Shown here in pieces: positions 1 through 8,335 of a stretch of 15,906 bases of DNA. Position numbers and translations under genes: made by a program. The stretch comes from Beijerinckiaceae bacterium. Its GTDB lineage: Bacteria; Pseudomonadota; Alphaproteobacteria; Rhizobiales; Beijerinckiaceae. The stretch lies in contig DAICZI010000006.1 of the NCBI GenBank assembly GCA_027311205.1, positions 1-15,906 on the forward strand. The letters run 5' to 3'. Every line of letters begins with the position of its first letter. The first letter of the stretch is position 1. Under the pieces are notes generated by a model. It worked only from the letters and a program-made list of their open reading frames with translations, was not told the DNA's origin and did not search any database.

Positions 1-1989
1 CTCGCATTCCATCGCCCGCAGCGCCTTTTCGACGTGGTGCGTGTTGTGGTCGGATTGGGCAATGTCCTCGCCCTGCACATAGAGCCCCTTGAAGTTGCCG
101 TAGATCGCCTCATCAAACATGTTAGGGATGCGCAAGCCGGGATCAGGCGACAGCGTGACGCCCCAGAGATGATTGAACATGTCACGGGTCGCCTCATCGG
201 AAATGTGGCGATAGCCGGACAATTCATGCGGGAACGAGCCCATGTCGCATGAGCCCTGGACGTTATTCTGGCCGCGCAGCGGGTTGACGCCAACGCCGTC
301 GCGCCCGATGTTGCCGGTTGCCATGGCGAGGTTGGCCATGCCCATCACCATGGTCGAGCCCTGGCTGTGCTCGGTGACGCCAAGACCGTAATAGATCGAG
401 CCATTCTTCGCACCAGCAAACAACCGGGCGGCAGCGCGCACGTCGGCCGCCGGTACGCCAGTGAGACGCTCGGTAGCTTCGGGCGCGTTCTTTTCCAGCG
501 CGATAAAGCGTGCCCAGTTTTCAAAATGCTGAAGGTCGCAGCGCTCGCGCACAAAGGCTTCATCCACCAGCCCTTCAGTCACAACGACATGGGCGATGGC
601 GTTGATCAGCGCAACATTGGTGCCGGGCAGCAGCGGCAGGTGGAAATCCGCCTGCACATGCGCGGTCTTCACCAGATCGATGCGGCGCGGATCGGCAACG
701 ATGAGCTTTGCGCCCTGGCGAAGGCGCTTCTTCATGCGGCTGGCAAAGACGGGGTGCGCATCGGTTGGGTTGGCCCCAATCAGCAAAATCACATCGGTCT
801 GGTCAACCGATTTGAAATCCTGCGTGCCGGCTGACGTGCCGAAAGTTTGCGCCAGACCATAGCCGGTGGGCGAATGGCAGACGCGGGCGCAGGTATCGAC
901 ATTGTTGTTGCCAAACCCGGCACGCACCAGTTTCTGCACCAGAAACGTCTCTTCATTGGTGCAGCGCGATGAGGTGATGCCGCCGACCGCATCACGTCCA
1001 TAAGTGGCCTGCAGGCGCTTGAACTCGGAGGCTGCATGGTTGATCGCCTCGTCCCACGAGACTTCGCGCCACGGATCGGTGATTTTGGCGCGCACCATCG
1101 GCTTGGTCATGCGTTCCTTGTGGGTGGCATAACCCCACGCAAACCGGCCCTTGATGCAGGAATGTCCCTCATTGGCCTTGCCATCCTTGAAGGGCACCAT
1201 GCGCACCACGGTCGAGCCCTGCATCTCGGCCTTGAAGGAGCAACCAACGCCACAATAGGCGCAGGTGGTTATTTCCGAATGCTCCGGCTGGCCCCTATCG
1301 ATCACGGTTTTCTCGATCAGCGTTGCGGTCGGGCAAGCCTGCACGCAGGCTCCGCAGGAAACGCATTCCGAACCCATGAAATCAACGCCGCCCGGTGACA
1401 CATGCGAGCCAAACCCGCGCCCGGCGATGGTCAGCGCGAAGGTGCCCTGCACTTCGGCGCAAGCCCGCACACAGCGCGAGCAGACGATGCATTTGGCCGG
1501 GTCAAACGAGAAATAGGGATTGCTCTGGTCTTTTTCGGCCTGCAGATGATTGGCACCGTCATAGCCATAGCGCACGTCGCGCAGGCCCACCGCGCCTGCT
1601 TGCGTCTGCAATTCGCAATCGCCATTGGCAGCGCAGGTCAGGCAATCGAGCGGGTGATCGGAGATATAAAGCTCCATCACGCCATTGCGCAGTTTAGCGA
1701 GGCGCGGCGTTTGGGTCGAGACCTTCATGCCCGGCTCAACCAGCGTGGTACAGGAGGCAGGCGTGCCCTTGCGCCCTTCAATTTCGACCAGACAAAGGCG
1801 GCAGGACCCAAAGGATTCCAGCATGTCGGTGGCGCACAGCCTTGGGATATTCGTGCCGACGTGCATGGCAGCGGCCATGACGGATGTACCTTCGGGCACG
1901 GTGACGCTCATGCCGTCAATCTGCAGAGTCACAGTCTTTTCAGCGACGCGAATGGGCGTGCCAAAATCGAGTTCCTTGATCAGGCCCAT
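1..1989 (-). CDS. fdsA: NAD-dependent formate dehydrogenase, alpha (catalytic) subunit, partial (C-terminus beyond left edge)
   Basis: Catalytic subunit of a cytoplasmic Mo/W bis-MGD formate dehydrogenase, which oxidises formate to CO2. The frame is open from the ATG at 1989 to base 1, giving 663 codons with no stop; full-length FdsA proteins are roughly 950 residues, so the C-terminal third is missing. Domains in order: a [2Fe-2S] ferredoxin domain (C52, C63, C66, C80); a NuoG-like His-Cys cluster site (H112, C116, C119, C125); two [4Fe-4S] sites (C167/170/173/177 and C209/212/215/219); and the FdhF-type domain with a [4Fe-4S] site (C243, C246, C250, C278). The metal ligand is cysteine, C371 in CARVCHSP, encoded by TGC at 879-877, so this is not a selenocysteine enzyme; H372 follows. 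The start is supported by AAGGAAG in the 16-base gap after fdsB. Related operons carry fdsC and fdsD after fdsA, which here would lie outside the window. Confidence 0.96.
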   Translation of the reverse strand, partial: MGLIKELDFGTPIRVAEKTVTLQIDGMSVTVPEGTSVMAAAMHVGTNIPRLCATDMLESFGSCRLCLVEIEGRKGTPASCTTLVEPGMKVSTQTPRLAKLRNGVMELYISDHPLDCLTCAANGDCELQTQAGAVGLRDVRYGYDGANHLQAEKDQSNPYFSFDPAKCIVCSRCVRACAEVQGTFALTIAGRGFGSHVSPGGVDFMGSECVSCGACVQACPTATLIEKTVIDRGQPEHSEITTCAYCGVGCSFKAEMQGSTVVRMVPFKDGKANEGHSCIKGRFAWGYATHKERMTKPMVRAKITDPWREVSWDEAINHAASEFKRLQATYGRDAVGGITSSRCTNEETFLVQKLVRAGFGNNNVDTCARVCHSPTGYGLAQTFGTSAGTQDFKSVDQTDVILLIGANPTDAHPVFASRMKKRLRQGAKLIVADPRRIDLVKTAHVQADFHLPLLPGTNVALINAIAHVVVTEGLVDEAFVRERCDLQHFENWARFIALEKNAPEATERLTGVPAADVRAAARLFAGAKNGSIYYGLGVTEHSQGSTMVMGMANLAMATGNIGRDGVGVNPLRGQNNVQGSCDMGSFPHELSGYRHISDEATRDMFNHLWGVTLSPDPGLRIPNMFDEAIYGNFKGLYVQGEDIAQSDHNTHHVEKALRAMECE

Positions 1990-2005
1990 AACAAGCTTCC
2001 TTGAT

Positions 2006-3562
2006 CTATTCGGCGGCCAGCGGCAGCGCTGGTCTGTTGAAATCTTCCGGGAAATGATGGAGCGCGCTCATCACTGGCAGCGGCGTCAGCCCGCCCAGTG
2101 CGCAAAGCGAACCATCGGTCATCAGCGAGCAGAGGTCATCCAGCAGCACGCGATTGGCCTCGCGATGGTCGGCCGCGATGATCCGATCAACCACCTCGAC
2201 GCCGCGCCGGGCACCGATGCGGCATGGTGTGCACTTGCCGCAGCTTTCCTGAGCACAAAACTCAAAGGCAAATCGCGCCTGTTTCGCCATATCGACACTC
2301 TCGTCGAAGACGACAATGCCACCATGCCCGAGCATGCCCTTGATGGCAGCGATCGCTTCATAATCCAGCAATGTGTCAAGCTCATGAGCTGGATGATAGG
2401 CCCCGAGCGGCCCGCCGATCTGCACGGCGCGCAGCGGCTTGCCCGAATGCGTGCCACCGCCCAGATCTTCGATCAAGGTGCGCAGGCTTACACCAAAGGC
2501 GGTTTCAAACAGCCCGCCCCGTTTGATATTGCCCGCCAGTTGCACCGGCAGCGTGCCGCGTGAGCGGCCCATGCCGAAATCCGCATAGGCTTTAGCGCCA
2601 TGCGCCATGATCCACGGCACGCTCGCCAGCGAGATGACATTATTGATGATCGTCGGCTTGCCGAACAGGCCGGAGATTGCTGGCAAGGGCGGTTTGGCGC
2701 GCACCTGGCCACGCTTGCCTTCAAGCGAATCCAGCAGCGAGGTTTCCTCGCCGCAAATATAGGCCCCAGCCCCCAGCCGCGCCTCAAGATGAAATGCCGG
2801 GCCTTTGCCCATCACCGACTTGCCGAGAATGCCTGCCGCTTCCGCACGGCGGATGGCTTCCTGGATCACCCCGAACGCATGGGGATATTCCGAGCGGATA
2901 TAGATGAAGCCCTTGGTCGCGCCCACGGCCAAGCCGGCAATCGCCATACCCTCAATCAGCACGAAGGGATCCCCCTCCATGACCATCCGGTCGGCATAAG
3001 TGCCACTGTCGCCCTCGTCGGCGTTGCAGACGATGTATTTCTGGTCGGCTGCAGCACCGAGCGTCGTGCGCCATTTGATGCCAGTCGGGAAGGCCGCGCC
3101 GCCGCGCCCGCGCAGACCCGATTGCGTAACCTCTTCGACAACCGCCGCCGGGGCTAATGCCAAGGCCTTGGCAAGGCCCTCAAGCCCACCATGGGCTTTA
3201 TACTCATCCAGCGACAGCGGGTCGGTCAGCCCGCAGCGCGCGAAGGTAAGGCGCTGCTGGCGGGCAAAGAAAGGAATTTTTTCCGTGAGGCCGTGGCCAA
3301 GCCGATGCGCGCCGCCGCTCAGCAGCCCGGCATCATAAAGCCCCGCGATGTCACCCACCCGCACCGGGCCATAGGCGACGCGACCCTGTGTCGTTTCCAC
3401 CTCGACCAAAGGCTCCAGCCACAACATGCCGCGCGAGCCATTGCGGACAATGGTTACATCAAGCCCGCGCTTTTGCGCTTCGGCTGCCATCGCTTTGGCG
3501 ACTTTGTCCGCCCCCATCGACAGCGCCGCAGCATCGCACGGCACATAAATTCTGGTGGTCAT
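2006..3562 (-). CDS. fdsB: NAD-dependent formate dehydrogenase, beta (FMN/NAD-binding) subunit
   Basis: Diaphorase subunit of the formate dehydrogenase, related to NuoF. It passes electrons from the Fe-S chain through FMN to NAD+. The 518-residue protein starts with a roughly 130-residue NuoE/thioredoxin-like region that has only C9 and C110, so it probably carries no cluster. The NuoF core follows: RGRGGAAFPTG at 151-161 (NADH/FMN glycine loop), ADEGDSGTYADR at 181-192 (FMN site), ICGEETSLLDS around 269-279, and a C-terminal [4Fe-4S] site at C441, C444, C447 and C487. The ATG overlaps the fdsG stop in an ATGA arrangement, which points to translational coupling, and fdsA begins 16 bases after the TAG. 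The order G-B-A is the usual fds order. Confidence 0.96.
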   Translation of the reverse strand: MTTRIYVPCDAAALSMGADKVAKAMAAEAQKRGLDVTIVRNGSRGMLWLEPLVEVETTQGRVAYGPVRVGDIAGLYDAGLLSGGAHRLGHGLTEKIPFFARQQRLTFARCGLTDPLSLDEYKAHGGLEGLAKALALAPAAVVEEVTQSGLRGRGGAAFPTGIKWRTTLGAAADQKYIVCNADEGDSGTYADRMVMEGDPFVLIEGMAIAGLAVGATKGFIYIRSEYPHAFGVIQEAIRRAEAAGILGKSVMGKGPAFHLEARLGAGAYICGEETSLLDSLEGKRGQVRAKPPLPAISGLFGKPTIINNVISLASVPWIMAHGAKAYADFGMGRSRGTLPVQLAGNIKRGGLFETAFGVSLRTLIEDLGGGTHSGKPLRAVQIGGPLGAYHPAHELDTLLDYEAIAAIKGMLGHGGIVVFDESVDMAKQARFAFEFCAQESCGKCTPCRIGARRGVEVVDRIIAADHREANRVLLDDLCSLMTDGSLCALGGLTPLPVMSALHHFPEDFNRPALPLAAE

Positions 3563-4053
3563 GAGCGCATCCCCGTGGCATCCAGCACGATCTGATCGAG
3601 CCGGTCAGCGTCAAGCCGCCCGATCAACTCATCATCGAGCATGGCTGCAGGTGACAAAGCACAATTGCCAAGGCAATAAACGGTTTCAACGCTCAAGGCC
3701 TTGTCCCCGGTGGTTTCCCCTGGCGCGAGCTTGTGGGCTTGGGCGAGATGCGTCACCAGGCTCTCGCAACCCATGGATTGGCAGGCCTCGGCGCGGCAGA
3801 TTTTCAGCACATGGCGACCCTGCGGCGCGGATTTGAAATCATGATAAAAGCTGATGGTGCCGTGCACATCGGCGCGGGAAATGTTGAGGGCCTCGGCCAG
3901 CAACGGCACGTTGCGGGCATCGACATAGCCAAATTCATGTTGCAGTTCGTGCAGGATCGGCAGCAGCGCGCCATCCAGATGCGCGAGTCGCGCAATCACC
4001 AGACGGGCTCGCGCCTCGTCGAAATCCGGAACCTTGGACTGCGCCGCATCCAT
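3559..4053 (-). CDS. fdsG: NAD-dependent formate dehydrogenase, gamma ([2Fe-2S]) subunit
   Basis: NuoE-like thioredoxin-fold subunit of 164 residues that carries a [2Fe-2S] cluster near the FMN of FdsB. The ligands are C86 and C91 (CRAEAC) with C127 and C131 (CLGNC). Upstream helical segments such as HELQHEFGYV and HGTISFYHDF are typical of the NuoE/FdsG family. The reading frame stays open to an ATG at 4155, but the start at 4053 is preferred: GGGAG lies at 4063-4067, nine bases before the ATG, and the length then matches the family at about 150-165 residues. The extra 34 residues from 4155 look like untranslated leader. It is the first fds gene in this window; the promoter should lie in 4054-4204. 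Confidence 0.95.
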   Translation of the reverse strand: MDAAQSKVPDFDEARARLVIARLAHLDGALLPILHELQHEFGYVDARNVPLLAEALNISRADVHGTISFYHDFKSAPQGRHVLKICRAEACQSMGCESLVTHLAQAHKLAPGETTGDKALSVETVYCLGNCALSPAAMLDDELIGRLDADRLDQIVLDATGMRS

Positions 4054-4082
4054 ATTGTGTTTCTCCCGCGTGACGCTCGCTT

Positions 4083-4095
4083 TGCAACCCTTGCA
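4083..4095. promoter_or_regulatory. Inverted repeat upstream of fdsG, candidate operator
   Basis: TGCAA-CCC-TTGCA is a perfect 5-3-5 inverted repeat lying 30-42 bases before the fdsG ATG. This position would suit a repressor or activator site. A possible -35 (TTGACT on the minus strand) lies further upstream, but no well-spaced -10 could be matched. The regulatory role is inferred from position only; a 13-base repeat of this kind can occur by chance. Confidence 0.3.
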
Positions 4096-4147
4096 GATAA
4101 TGGGTCGTGCGGCAGTCAATTGTGTCCGATATGACGCTTCCGGGGCA

Positions 4148-4164
4148 AAAGGCAATTGGCCTTT
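4148..4164 (-). terminator. Weak hairpin after the mannitol dehydrogenase-family gene
   Basis: On the minus strand AAAGGC and GCCTTT form a 6 bp stem around a 5-base loop, about 40 bases after the stop at 4205. The stem ends in T residues but is followed by GCCCC rather than a U tract. It could be a weak terminator separating the ftsY block from fds, or part of the fds leader. Confidence 0.25.
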
Positions 4165-4204
4165 GGCCTGATACCGAGCACAAATTATCCCACAAGTTTG
4201 CGCC

Positions 4205-5692
4205 TCAAAGGCGCGCTTGGCAAGCGTGAAACCATGCCAAAGCCGATGGTGCGCCCTGCTGCAAGATTTGCTCCAGGGCGGCGGTGACTGCTGTCATGAA
4301 TTGCTTATTTTGCGGCAGGTCAGTACCGAAAATCGCCTCGACGCCGACCAGCGCCTGCGCCAGTCGCGCCGCCTCGCGCCCTGCCGCATCGGTGCGGCGG
4401 CGCAATTCATCGCGCAATGGATCGCGCACATCAATGGCCTTGCCTTGCCCGTCAATCCCGGTGACATAGGCCATCCATGCCGCAACGCCGAGCGCCAGCG
4501 CTGCAATCGGCGCACCTGCCGCCAGCCGGTCGCGGATGGTGCCGAGCAGGCGCTGCGGAAGTTTCTGCGAGCCATCCATGGCAATCTGCCAGGTGCGATG
4601 GCGCAGCGCCGGATTGGCAAAGCGCATCTGCAAGGCGCGCCGGTAGCTGGCAAGATCCAGCCCGGCAGCGGCAGGCAAAGTCGGTGAGACTTCGTGCTCC
4701 ATGAGATGCGCTACAAAGCTCGCCATGTCCGGCCGGGTCATGGCTTCAGCCACGGTTTCGTCGCCGGAGAGATAGCCAAGATAGGCCAGGGACGAGTGCG
4801 AGCCATTGAGCAAGCGCAGCTTGGCGAGTTCAAAGGGGGCGACATCGGCGACGAATTCCGCGCCTTCCGCCGCCCAGTCGGGCCGGTCGGCGCGGAATTG
4901 ATCCTCGATCACCCATTGGCTGAACGGTTCGCTCACCACTGGCCAGGCATCCTCATAGCCGAGCAGGCCGGCAATGCGGGCCCGGTCTTCATCCGTGGTG
5001 GCCGGCACAATGCGATCCACCATGGTTGAGGGGCAGGCGACTTCGCCCCTGATGAAGCTGGCAAGATCGCTACCCTGCAATTCAGCCAGATCCTGCAGAA
5101 CCTGATGCACGGTATGGCCATTGGCGGGGAGATTGTCGCAGCAAAGCACACTGAACGGCCTCAAGCCCGCAGCCCGCCGCGCCCGCAAGGCGGCAAGAAT
5201 ATAGCCCGGCGCGCTGCGCGGCGCATTGGGGTGGGCAAGATCATGAATGACATCGGGATGATCGGCGCGCAGCCGTCCCGACGCCGGATCATGGCAATAG
5301 CCCTTTTCGGTCACGGTCAGCGAGACAATGCGGACATCGGGCGCGGCCATCGCCGCGATCAGCGCTGCGGGCGCTTCCGGCGCGACCAAAACCTCGCGCA
5401 ATGCGCCGATGATGCGCAGCGTCTCGCCTTGGCCATCGCGCAGGCTCAGGGCATAAAGCCCGTCCTGGGGCTGCAGCGCATCGCGGGTGTCAGCCGCCCG
5501 CAGACTGGCTCCGGCAATGCCCCAGCGCGGGTCACGGGCCAAAACGCCATCGGTATAGACGGCCTGGTGGGCGCGGTGGAACGCGCCGACGCCCAGATGG
5601 ACAATGCCGGTTTTGATTTTCGTGCGGTCATAGCGTGGCCACAGCGCGGCCAGAGTGCCCGCTGCGCCGGAGCCAAGGCGAGGAAATGTCAT
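4205..5692 (-). CDS. Mannitol 2-dehydrogenase / fructuronate reductase family protein
   Basis: Polyol-specific long-chain dehydrogenase/reductase of 495 residues, the usual length for the family. These zinc-independent NAD(P)-dependent enzymes interconvert sugar alcohols and ketoses (mannitol/fructose, arabinitol/xylulose) or reduce fructuronate. Visible features are the N-terminal nucleotide-binding region GIVHLGVGAFHRAHQ (29-43), TVTEKGYC (126-133), CDNLPANG (185-192), MVDRIVPATT (224-233) and the catalytic pattern K291-x4-N296-x2-H299 in KLRLLNGSH. The substrate cannot be told from sequence: no uronate (uxu) or mannitol transport genes are adjacent. Its ATG overlaps the ispZ stop by four bases, so it is probably translated from the ftsY-ispZ transcript. 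A metabolic enzyme in this position is odd. Confidence 0.93.
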   Translation of the reverse strand: MTFPRLGSGAAGTLAALWPRYDRTKIKTGIVHLGVGAFHRAHQAVYTDGVLARDPRWGIAGASLRAADTRDALQPQDGLYALSLRDGQGETLRIIGALREVLVAPEAPAALIAAMAAPDVRIVSLTVTEKGYCHDPASGRLRADHPDVIHDLAHPNAPRSAPGYILAALRARRAAGLRPFSVLCCDNLPANGHTVHQVLQDLAELQGSDLASFIRGEVACPSTMVDRIVPATTDEDRARIAGLLGYEDAWPVVSEPFSQWVIEDQFRADRPDWAAEGAEFVADVAPFELAKLRLLNGSHSSLAYLGYLSGDETVAEAMTRPDMASFVAHLMEHEVSPTLPAAAGLDLASYRRALQMRFANPALRHRTWQIAMDGSQKLPQRLLGTIRDRLAAGAPIAALALGVAAWMAYVTGIDGQGKAIDVRDPLRDELRRRTDAAGREAARLAQALVGVEAIFGTDLPQNKQFMTAVTAALEQILQQGAPSALAWFHACQARL

Positions 5693-6288
5693 TGCGGGTC
5701 TCCGCTGGCAACGGATTTGATTTCATGGCGGGTCAGCAGCGGTACCTGCGCCACCACAAAGGCAAGGGTGATCGGCATGGTGCCCCAGACCTTGAAGGCC
5801 ACCCAAAACTGCTCGCTCTGCGTGCGCCAGACCACTTCATTCAATGCGGCCAGAAAGAAGAAAAACAGGCCCCAGCGGAAGGTAAGCTTGCGCCACCCCG
5901 CCTCGTCAATATGAAAAGCCTGATCGAGAATGGTTGGCAAGATCAGCTTGTTCATCGCCAGCGAGCCGAGCAGCGCGCAGCCAAAGATGATATTGATGAT
6001 TGTCGGTTTCATCTTGATGAAGGTCGGGTTGTGGAAATACAGCGTCAGCCCGCCAAACAGCACCACTGCAACCGCCGTCACAACCGGCATCAGCGGCCAT
6101 TTGCGCGTAAGGTAATATGAGGCCAACAGCGCCACGACGACCGAAATCATCAAGACCGCCGTCGCCACGTAAAGCCCGAAGCGGTAATTGCTGAGAAAGA
6201 ACAAGACCAGCGGCCCCATTTCCAGCACCAGCTTTTGCAAGGGCGGCTGCGCAGGCCTTTGCGCCGTTGAATTGGATTCATTCATCAT
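5689..6288 (-). CDS. ispZ: Septation protein A / inner membrane-spanning protein YciB family
   Basis: Inner-membrane protein of 199 residues in the YciB/IspZ (intracellular septation protein A) family, linked in other bacteria to cell-envelope maintenance and division. A polar N-terminal tail of about 20 residues is followed by hydrophobic segments near 24-35, 38-60, 66-86, 97-118, 137-155 and 165-185. Family signatures include LEMGPLVLFFL near the start, the NPTFIKMKPTIIN stretch (87-99), LNEVVWR (149-155) and the WVAFKVWG motif (162-169). Its ATG overlaps the ftsY stop (ATGA), with a second ATG immediately after; either could be used. ftsY followed by ispZ is a recurring alphaproteobacterial arrangement. 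Confidence 0.95.
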   Translation of the reverse strand: MMNESNSTAQRPAQPPLQKLVLEMGPLVLFFLSNYRFGLYVATAVLMISVVVALLASYYLTRKWPLMPVVTAVAVVLFGGLTLYFHNPTFIKMKPTIINIIFGCALLGSLAMNKLILPTILDQAFHIDEAGWRKLTFRWGLFFFFLAALNEVVWRTQSEQFWVAFKVWGTMPITLAFVVAQVPLLTRHEIKSVASGDPQ

Positions 6289-7532
6289 TCAGTCTCCAGC
6301 CCGGCGATGGCACGGGCAAAATCGCGGGCGGTGAACGGCTCAAGGTCATCCATCGTCTCGCCAACGCCAATAAAATGCACCGGCAGGCCGAATCTGGCGG
6401 CGATGGCCACCAAAATCCCGCCGCGCGCCGTGCCATCCAGCTTGGTCATCACCAGACCGGTAACGCCTGCCACTTTGCCAAAAATCTCGACTTGGCTCAG
6501 CGCATTCTGTCCCACAGTCGCGTCCAGCACCAGCAATACAGCATGAGGTGCACCGGCCTGAGCCTTTTTCATGACACGAATGATTTTTTCAAGCTCGTCC
6601 ATCAGTTCGGTGCGGTTTTGCAAGCGCCCGGCGGTGTCCATGATCAGGACGTCGGTGCCAGCATCGGCGCTGGCCCTGATCGCCTCGAAAGCAAGACTAG
6701 CTGCATCCGACCCTTGCGCCCGTGCAATGACTTCCGAACCGGTGCGCTCGCCCCAGACGCGCAATTGCTCGATGGCCGCCGCCCGGAAAGTGTCGCCCGC
6801 CGCCAGCATTACCTTGCGGCCCTCGGCGTGCAATTGCCCGGCGAGCTTGCCAATGGTGGTGGTCTTGCCCGAGCCGTTGACGCCGACAACCAGAATGACA
6901 AACGGCTTCTGGTCGGCATCAATCACCAGCGGCCTGGCAACCGGCAGCAGCGCCGCCTCGATCTCGCCCGCCAGAATGGCCCGCACTTCATCGGGTGCGA
7001 TGGTCTTGTCATAACGACCCTTGCCGACGGCAGCGCTGATACGCTGCGCCATATCGACGCCGAGGTCAGCCCGGATCAGCACGTCCTCCAGGTCCTCCAG
7101 CGCGCCTGCATCGAGCTTGCGCTTGGTGACAATGTCGGCAATGCCGCGTGTGATCGCCGAGGATGAGCGCGACAGCCCGCCGCGCAGCCTTTGCCACCAC
7201 GAGACTTTGGCCCTGGCTACCGGCTCAGCCGGGTTCACAGCGGGCAGATCGGCGACGATGGCGGGCGCATGCGGTAGCGCCGCAACAGCCAATGGCTCGG
7301 GGCCTGGCGCTTCGACAAGTGCGGGCTGCTCAACGGCGGCAGGTTCCGCAACGGGCTCAGCATCCGCTGGCGGCGTTACCACCTCCGGCACAAGATCCGG
7401 CGTGGCCTCCGGCAAGGCTTCGGGCGCAACTTCCTGCACTTCAAGGGGAGGGGCTGCGGCCCCGGTGGCTGTTCCACGCCCGAAAAGCCTGCGAAACAGG
7501 CCGGGTTTTTCGGGCTTGGTGTCATTGCTCAT
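6285..7532 (-). CDS. ftsY: Signal recognition particle receptor FtsY
   Basis: SRP receptor GTPase of 415 residues that docks ribosome-SRP complexes at the inner membrane by pairing its NG domain with Ffh. Residues 11-20 (GLFRRLFGRG) form a short basic amphipathic stretch suited to membrane contact. An Ala/Pro/Glu/Val-rich acidic A region follows (about 22-108), then the helical N domain (about 110-200) and the G domain: GVNGSGKTTT (217-226), DTFRAAAIEQ (247-256), DTAGR (299-303), TKLDGTARGG (363-372) and GVGETMDDL near the end. GGGGAG lies 11-12 bases before the ATG. The gene is divergent from the pseudouridine synthase, sharing a 74-base gap, and leads a chain of overlapping genes into ispZ and the polyol dehydrogenase. 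Confidence 0.98.
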   Translation of the reverse strand: MSNDTKPEKPGLFRRLFGRGTATGAAAPPLEVQEVAPEALPEATPDLVPEVVTPPADAEPVAEPAAVEQPALVEAPGPEPLAVAALPHAPAIVADLPAVNPAEPVARAKVSWWQRLRGGLSRSSSAITRGIADIVTKRKLDAGALEDLEDVLIRADLGVDMAQRISAAVGKGRYDKTIAPDEVRAILAGEIEAALLPVARPLVIDADQKPFVILVVGVNGSGKTTTIGKLAGQLHAEGRKVMLAAGDTFRAAAIEQLRVWGERTGSEVIARAQGSDAASLAFEAIRASADAGTDVLIMDTAGRLQNRTELMDELEKIIRVMKKAQAGAPHAVLLVLDATVGQNALSQVEIFGKVAGVTGLVMTKLDGTARGGILVAIAARFGLPVHFIGVGETMDDLEPFTARDFARAIAGLETE

Positions 7533-7606
7533 GCGCTTGCCATCTCCCCTGGTGCCAACACGCGCGCCTTGACCGCGCCGGGCTTCGCGCGCAGAACGCC
7601 AGCGCC

Positions 7607-8335
7607 ATGACCCCAGATAGCCTGTTCACGAAGATATCGGAAGACCTCACGGCCCGCCTCCTTTATCGTGACGGGCTGATTTTGGTCATCGACAAGCCCG
7701 CAGGCCTTGCCGTGCATCGCGGCCCAAAGGGCGGCGACAATCTCGAAGCCCATTTTGGTGTCCTTCGCTTTGGCCTGCCGCGCGACCCGGCGCTGGCGCA
7801 TCGGCTCGATCGCGATACCTCCGGCTGCCTGGTGCTCGGGCGCCATCGCAAGGCGCTGGCCAAGCTTGGACTATTGTTCAAGCAGGGCAAAATATCCAAG
7901 ACCTATTTTGCGCTCGTCGAAGGCTCGCCGCAAACCGACAGTGGCAGCATTGATCTGGCTCTGGGGCGGCTGGATGCCACACGCGGCTGGTGGATGCAGG
8001 TTGATCCTGCCGGGCAGCCAGCCCAGACCGATTGGCGGGTCTTGGGGCGCCATGACGGCCTCGCCTTGCTGGAACTGAGGCCGCAAACCGGGCGTACCCA
8101 CCAGTTGCGCGTGCACTGCGCCGCCATGGGCTGGCCGATTCTCGGCGATGCGGTCTATGGCAGCGGGCGCGAGGCCGGCGCGCCAATGATGCACCTGCAC
8201 GCACGCGAGGTCAGCATCCCGCTTTCCGCCAACAAGCCGGAAATTACAGTCACGGCCCCGCTACCCGCGCACATGCAGGCCCGCGCCGCCGCCTGCGGCT
8301 TCAATGATGATTTGCCTTTGATCACGAACTCGTGA
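7607..8335 (+). CDS. RluA-family RNA pseudouridine synthase
   Basis: Pseudouridine synthase of 242 residues without an N-terminal S4 domain. It isomerises specific uridines in rRNA or tRNA. The catalytic motif HRLDRDTSG is at 65-73 with Asp68 as nucleophile; other family motifs are VIDKPAGLAVH (28-38), SKTYFALVEG, and the RPQTGRTHQLRVH stretch near 163-175. The frame is open far upstream (to 7163), but that part lies antisense to ftsY and shows no homology, so the ATG at 7607 is taken. No Shine-Dalgarno is visible before it. A possible -35 (CTTGAC, 7568-7573) would place transcription close to the ATG, so a leaderless message is conceivable but unproven. The target base cannot be assigned from sequence. 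A 22-base inverted repeat spans its stop codon. Confidence 0.93.
   Translation: MTPDSLFTKISEDLTARLLYRDGLILVIDKPAGLAVHRGPKGGDNLEAHFGVLRFGLPRDPALAHRLDRDTSGCLVLGRHRKALAKLGLLFKQGKISKTYFALVEGSPQTDSGSIDLALGRLDATRGWWMQVDPAGQPAQTDWRVLGRHDGLALLELRPQTGRTHQLRVHCAAMGWPILGDAVYGSGREAGAPMMHLHAREVSIPLSANKPEITVTAPLPAHMQARAAACGFNDDLPLITNS

Noticed and set aside
871..885. Possible selenocysteine codon at the formate dehydrogenase metal site
   Set aside because: The ligand codon is TGC (cysteine), not TGA, so no SECIS element is needed.
1402..2563. Long plus-strand open frames (200 and 292 codons) over fdsA/fdsB
   Set aside because: They lie antisense to fdsA and fdsB, whose cofactor motifs are unmistakable. 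The translations show no family features and low-complexity Arg/Ala/His content typical of shadow frames in GC-rich DNA.
5105..7166. Plus-strand open frames of 269 and 299 codons over the dehydrogenase, ispZ and ftsY
   Set aside because: Shadows of well-supported minus-strand genes.
7163..7606. N-terminal extension of the pseudouridine synthase frame
   Set aside because: It is antisense to the ftsY A region, and its Arg/Pro/Ala-rich translation has no family resemblance; the enzyme is complete from 7607.
7529..7846. Minus-strand open frame whose stop overlaps the ftsY ATG as ATGA, suggesting an upstream operon partner
   Set aside because: It is antisense to the catalytic region of the RluA-type gene, has no recognisable motif, and the overlap with the ftsY start is explained by chance; GGGGAG serves ftsY directly.
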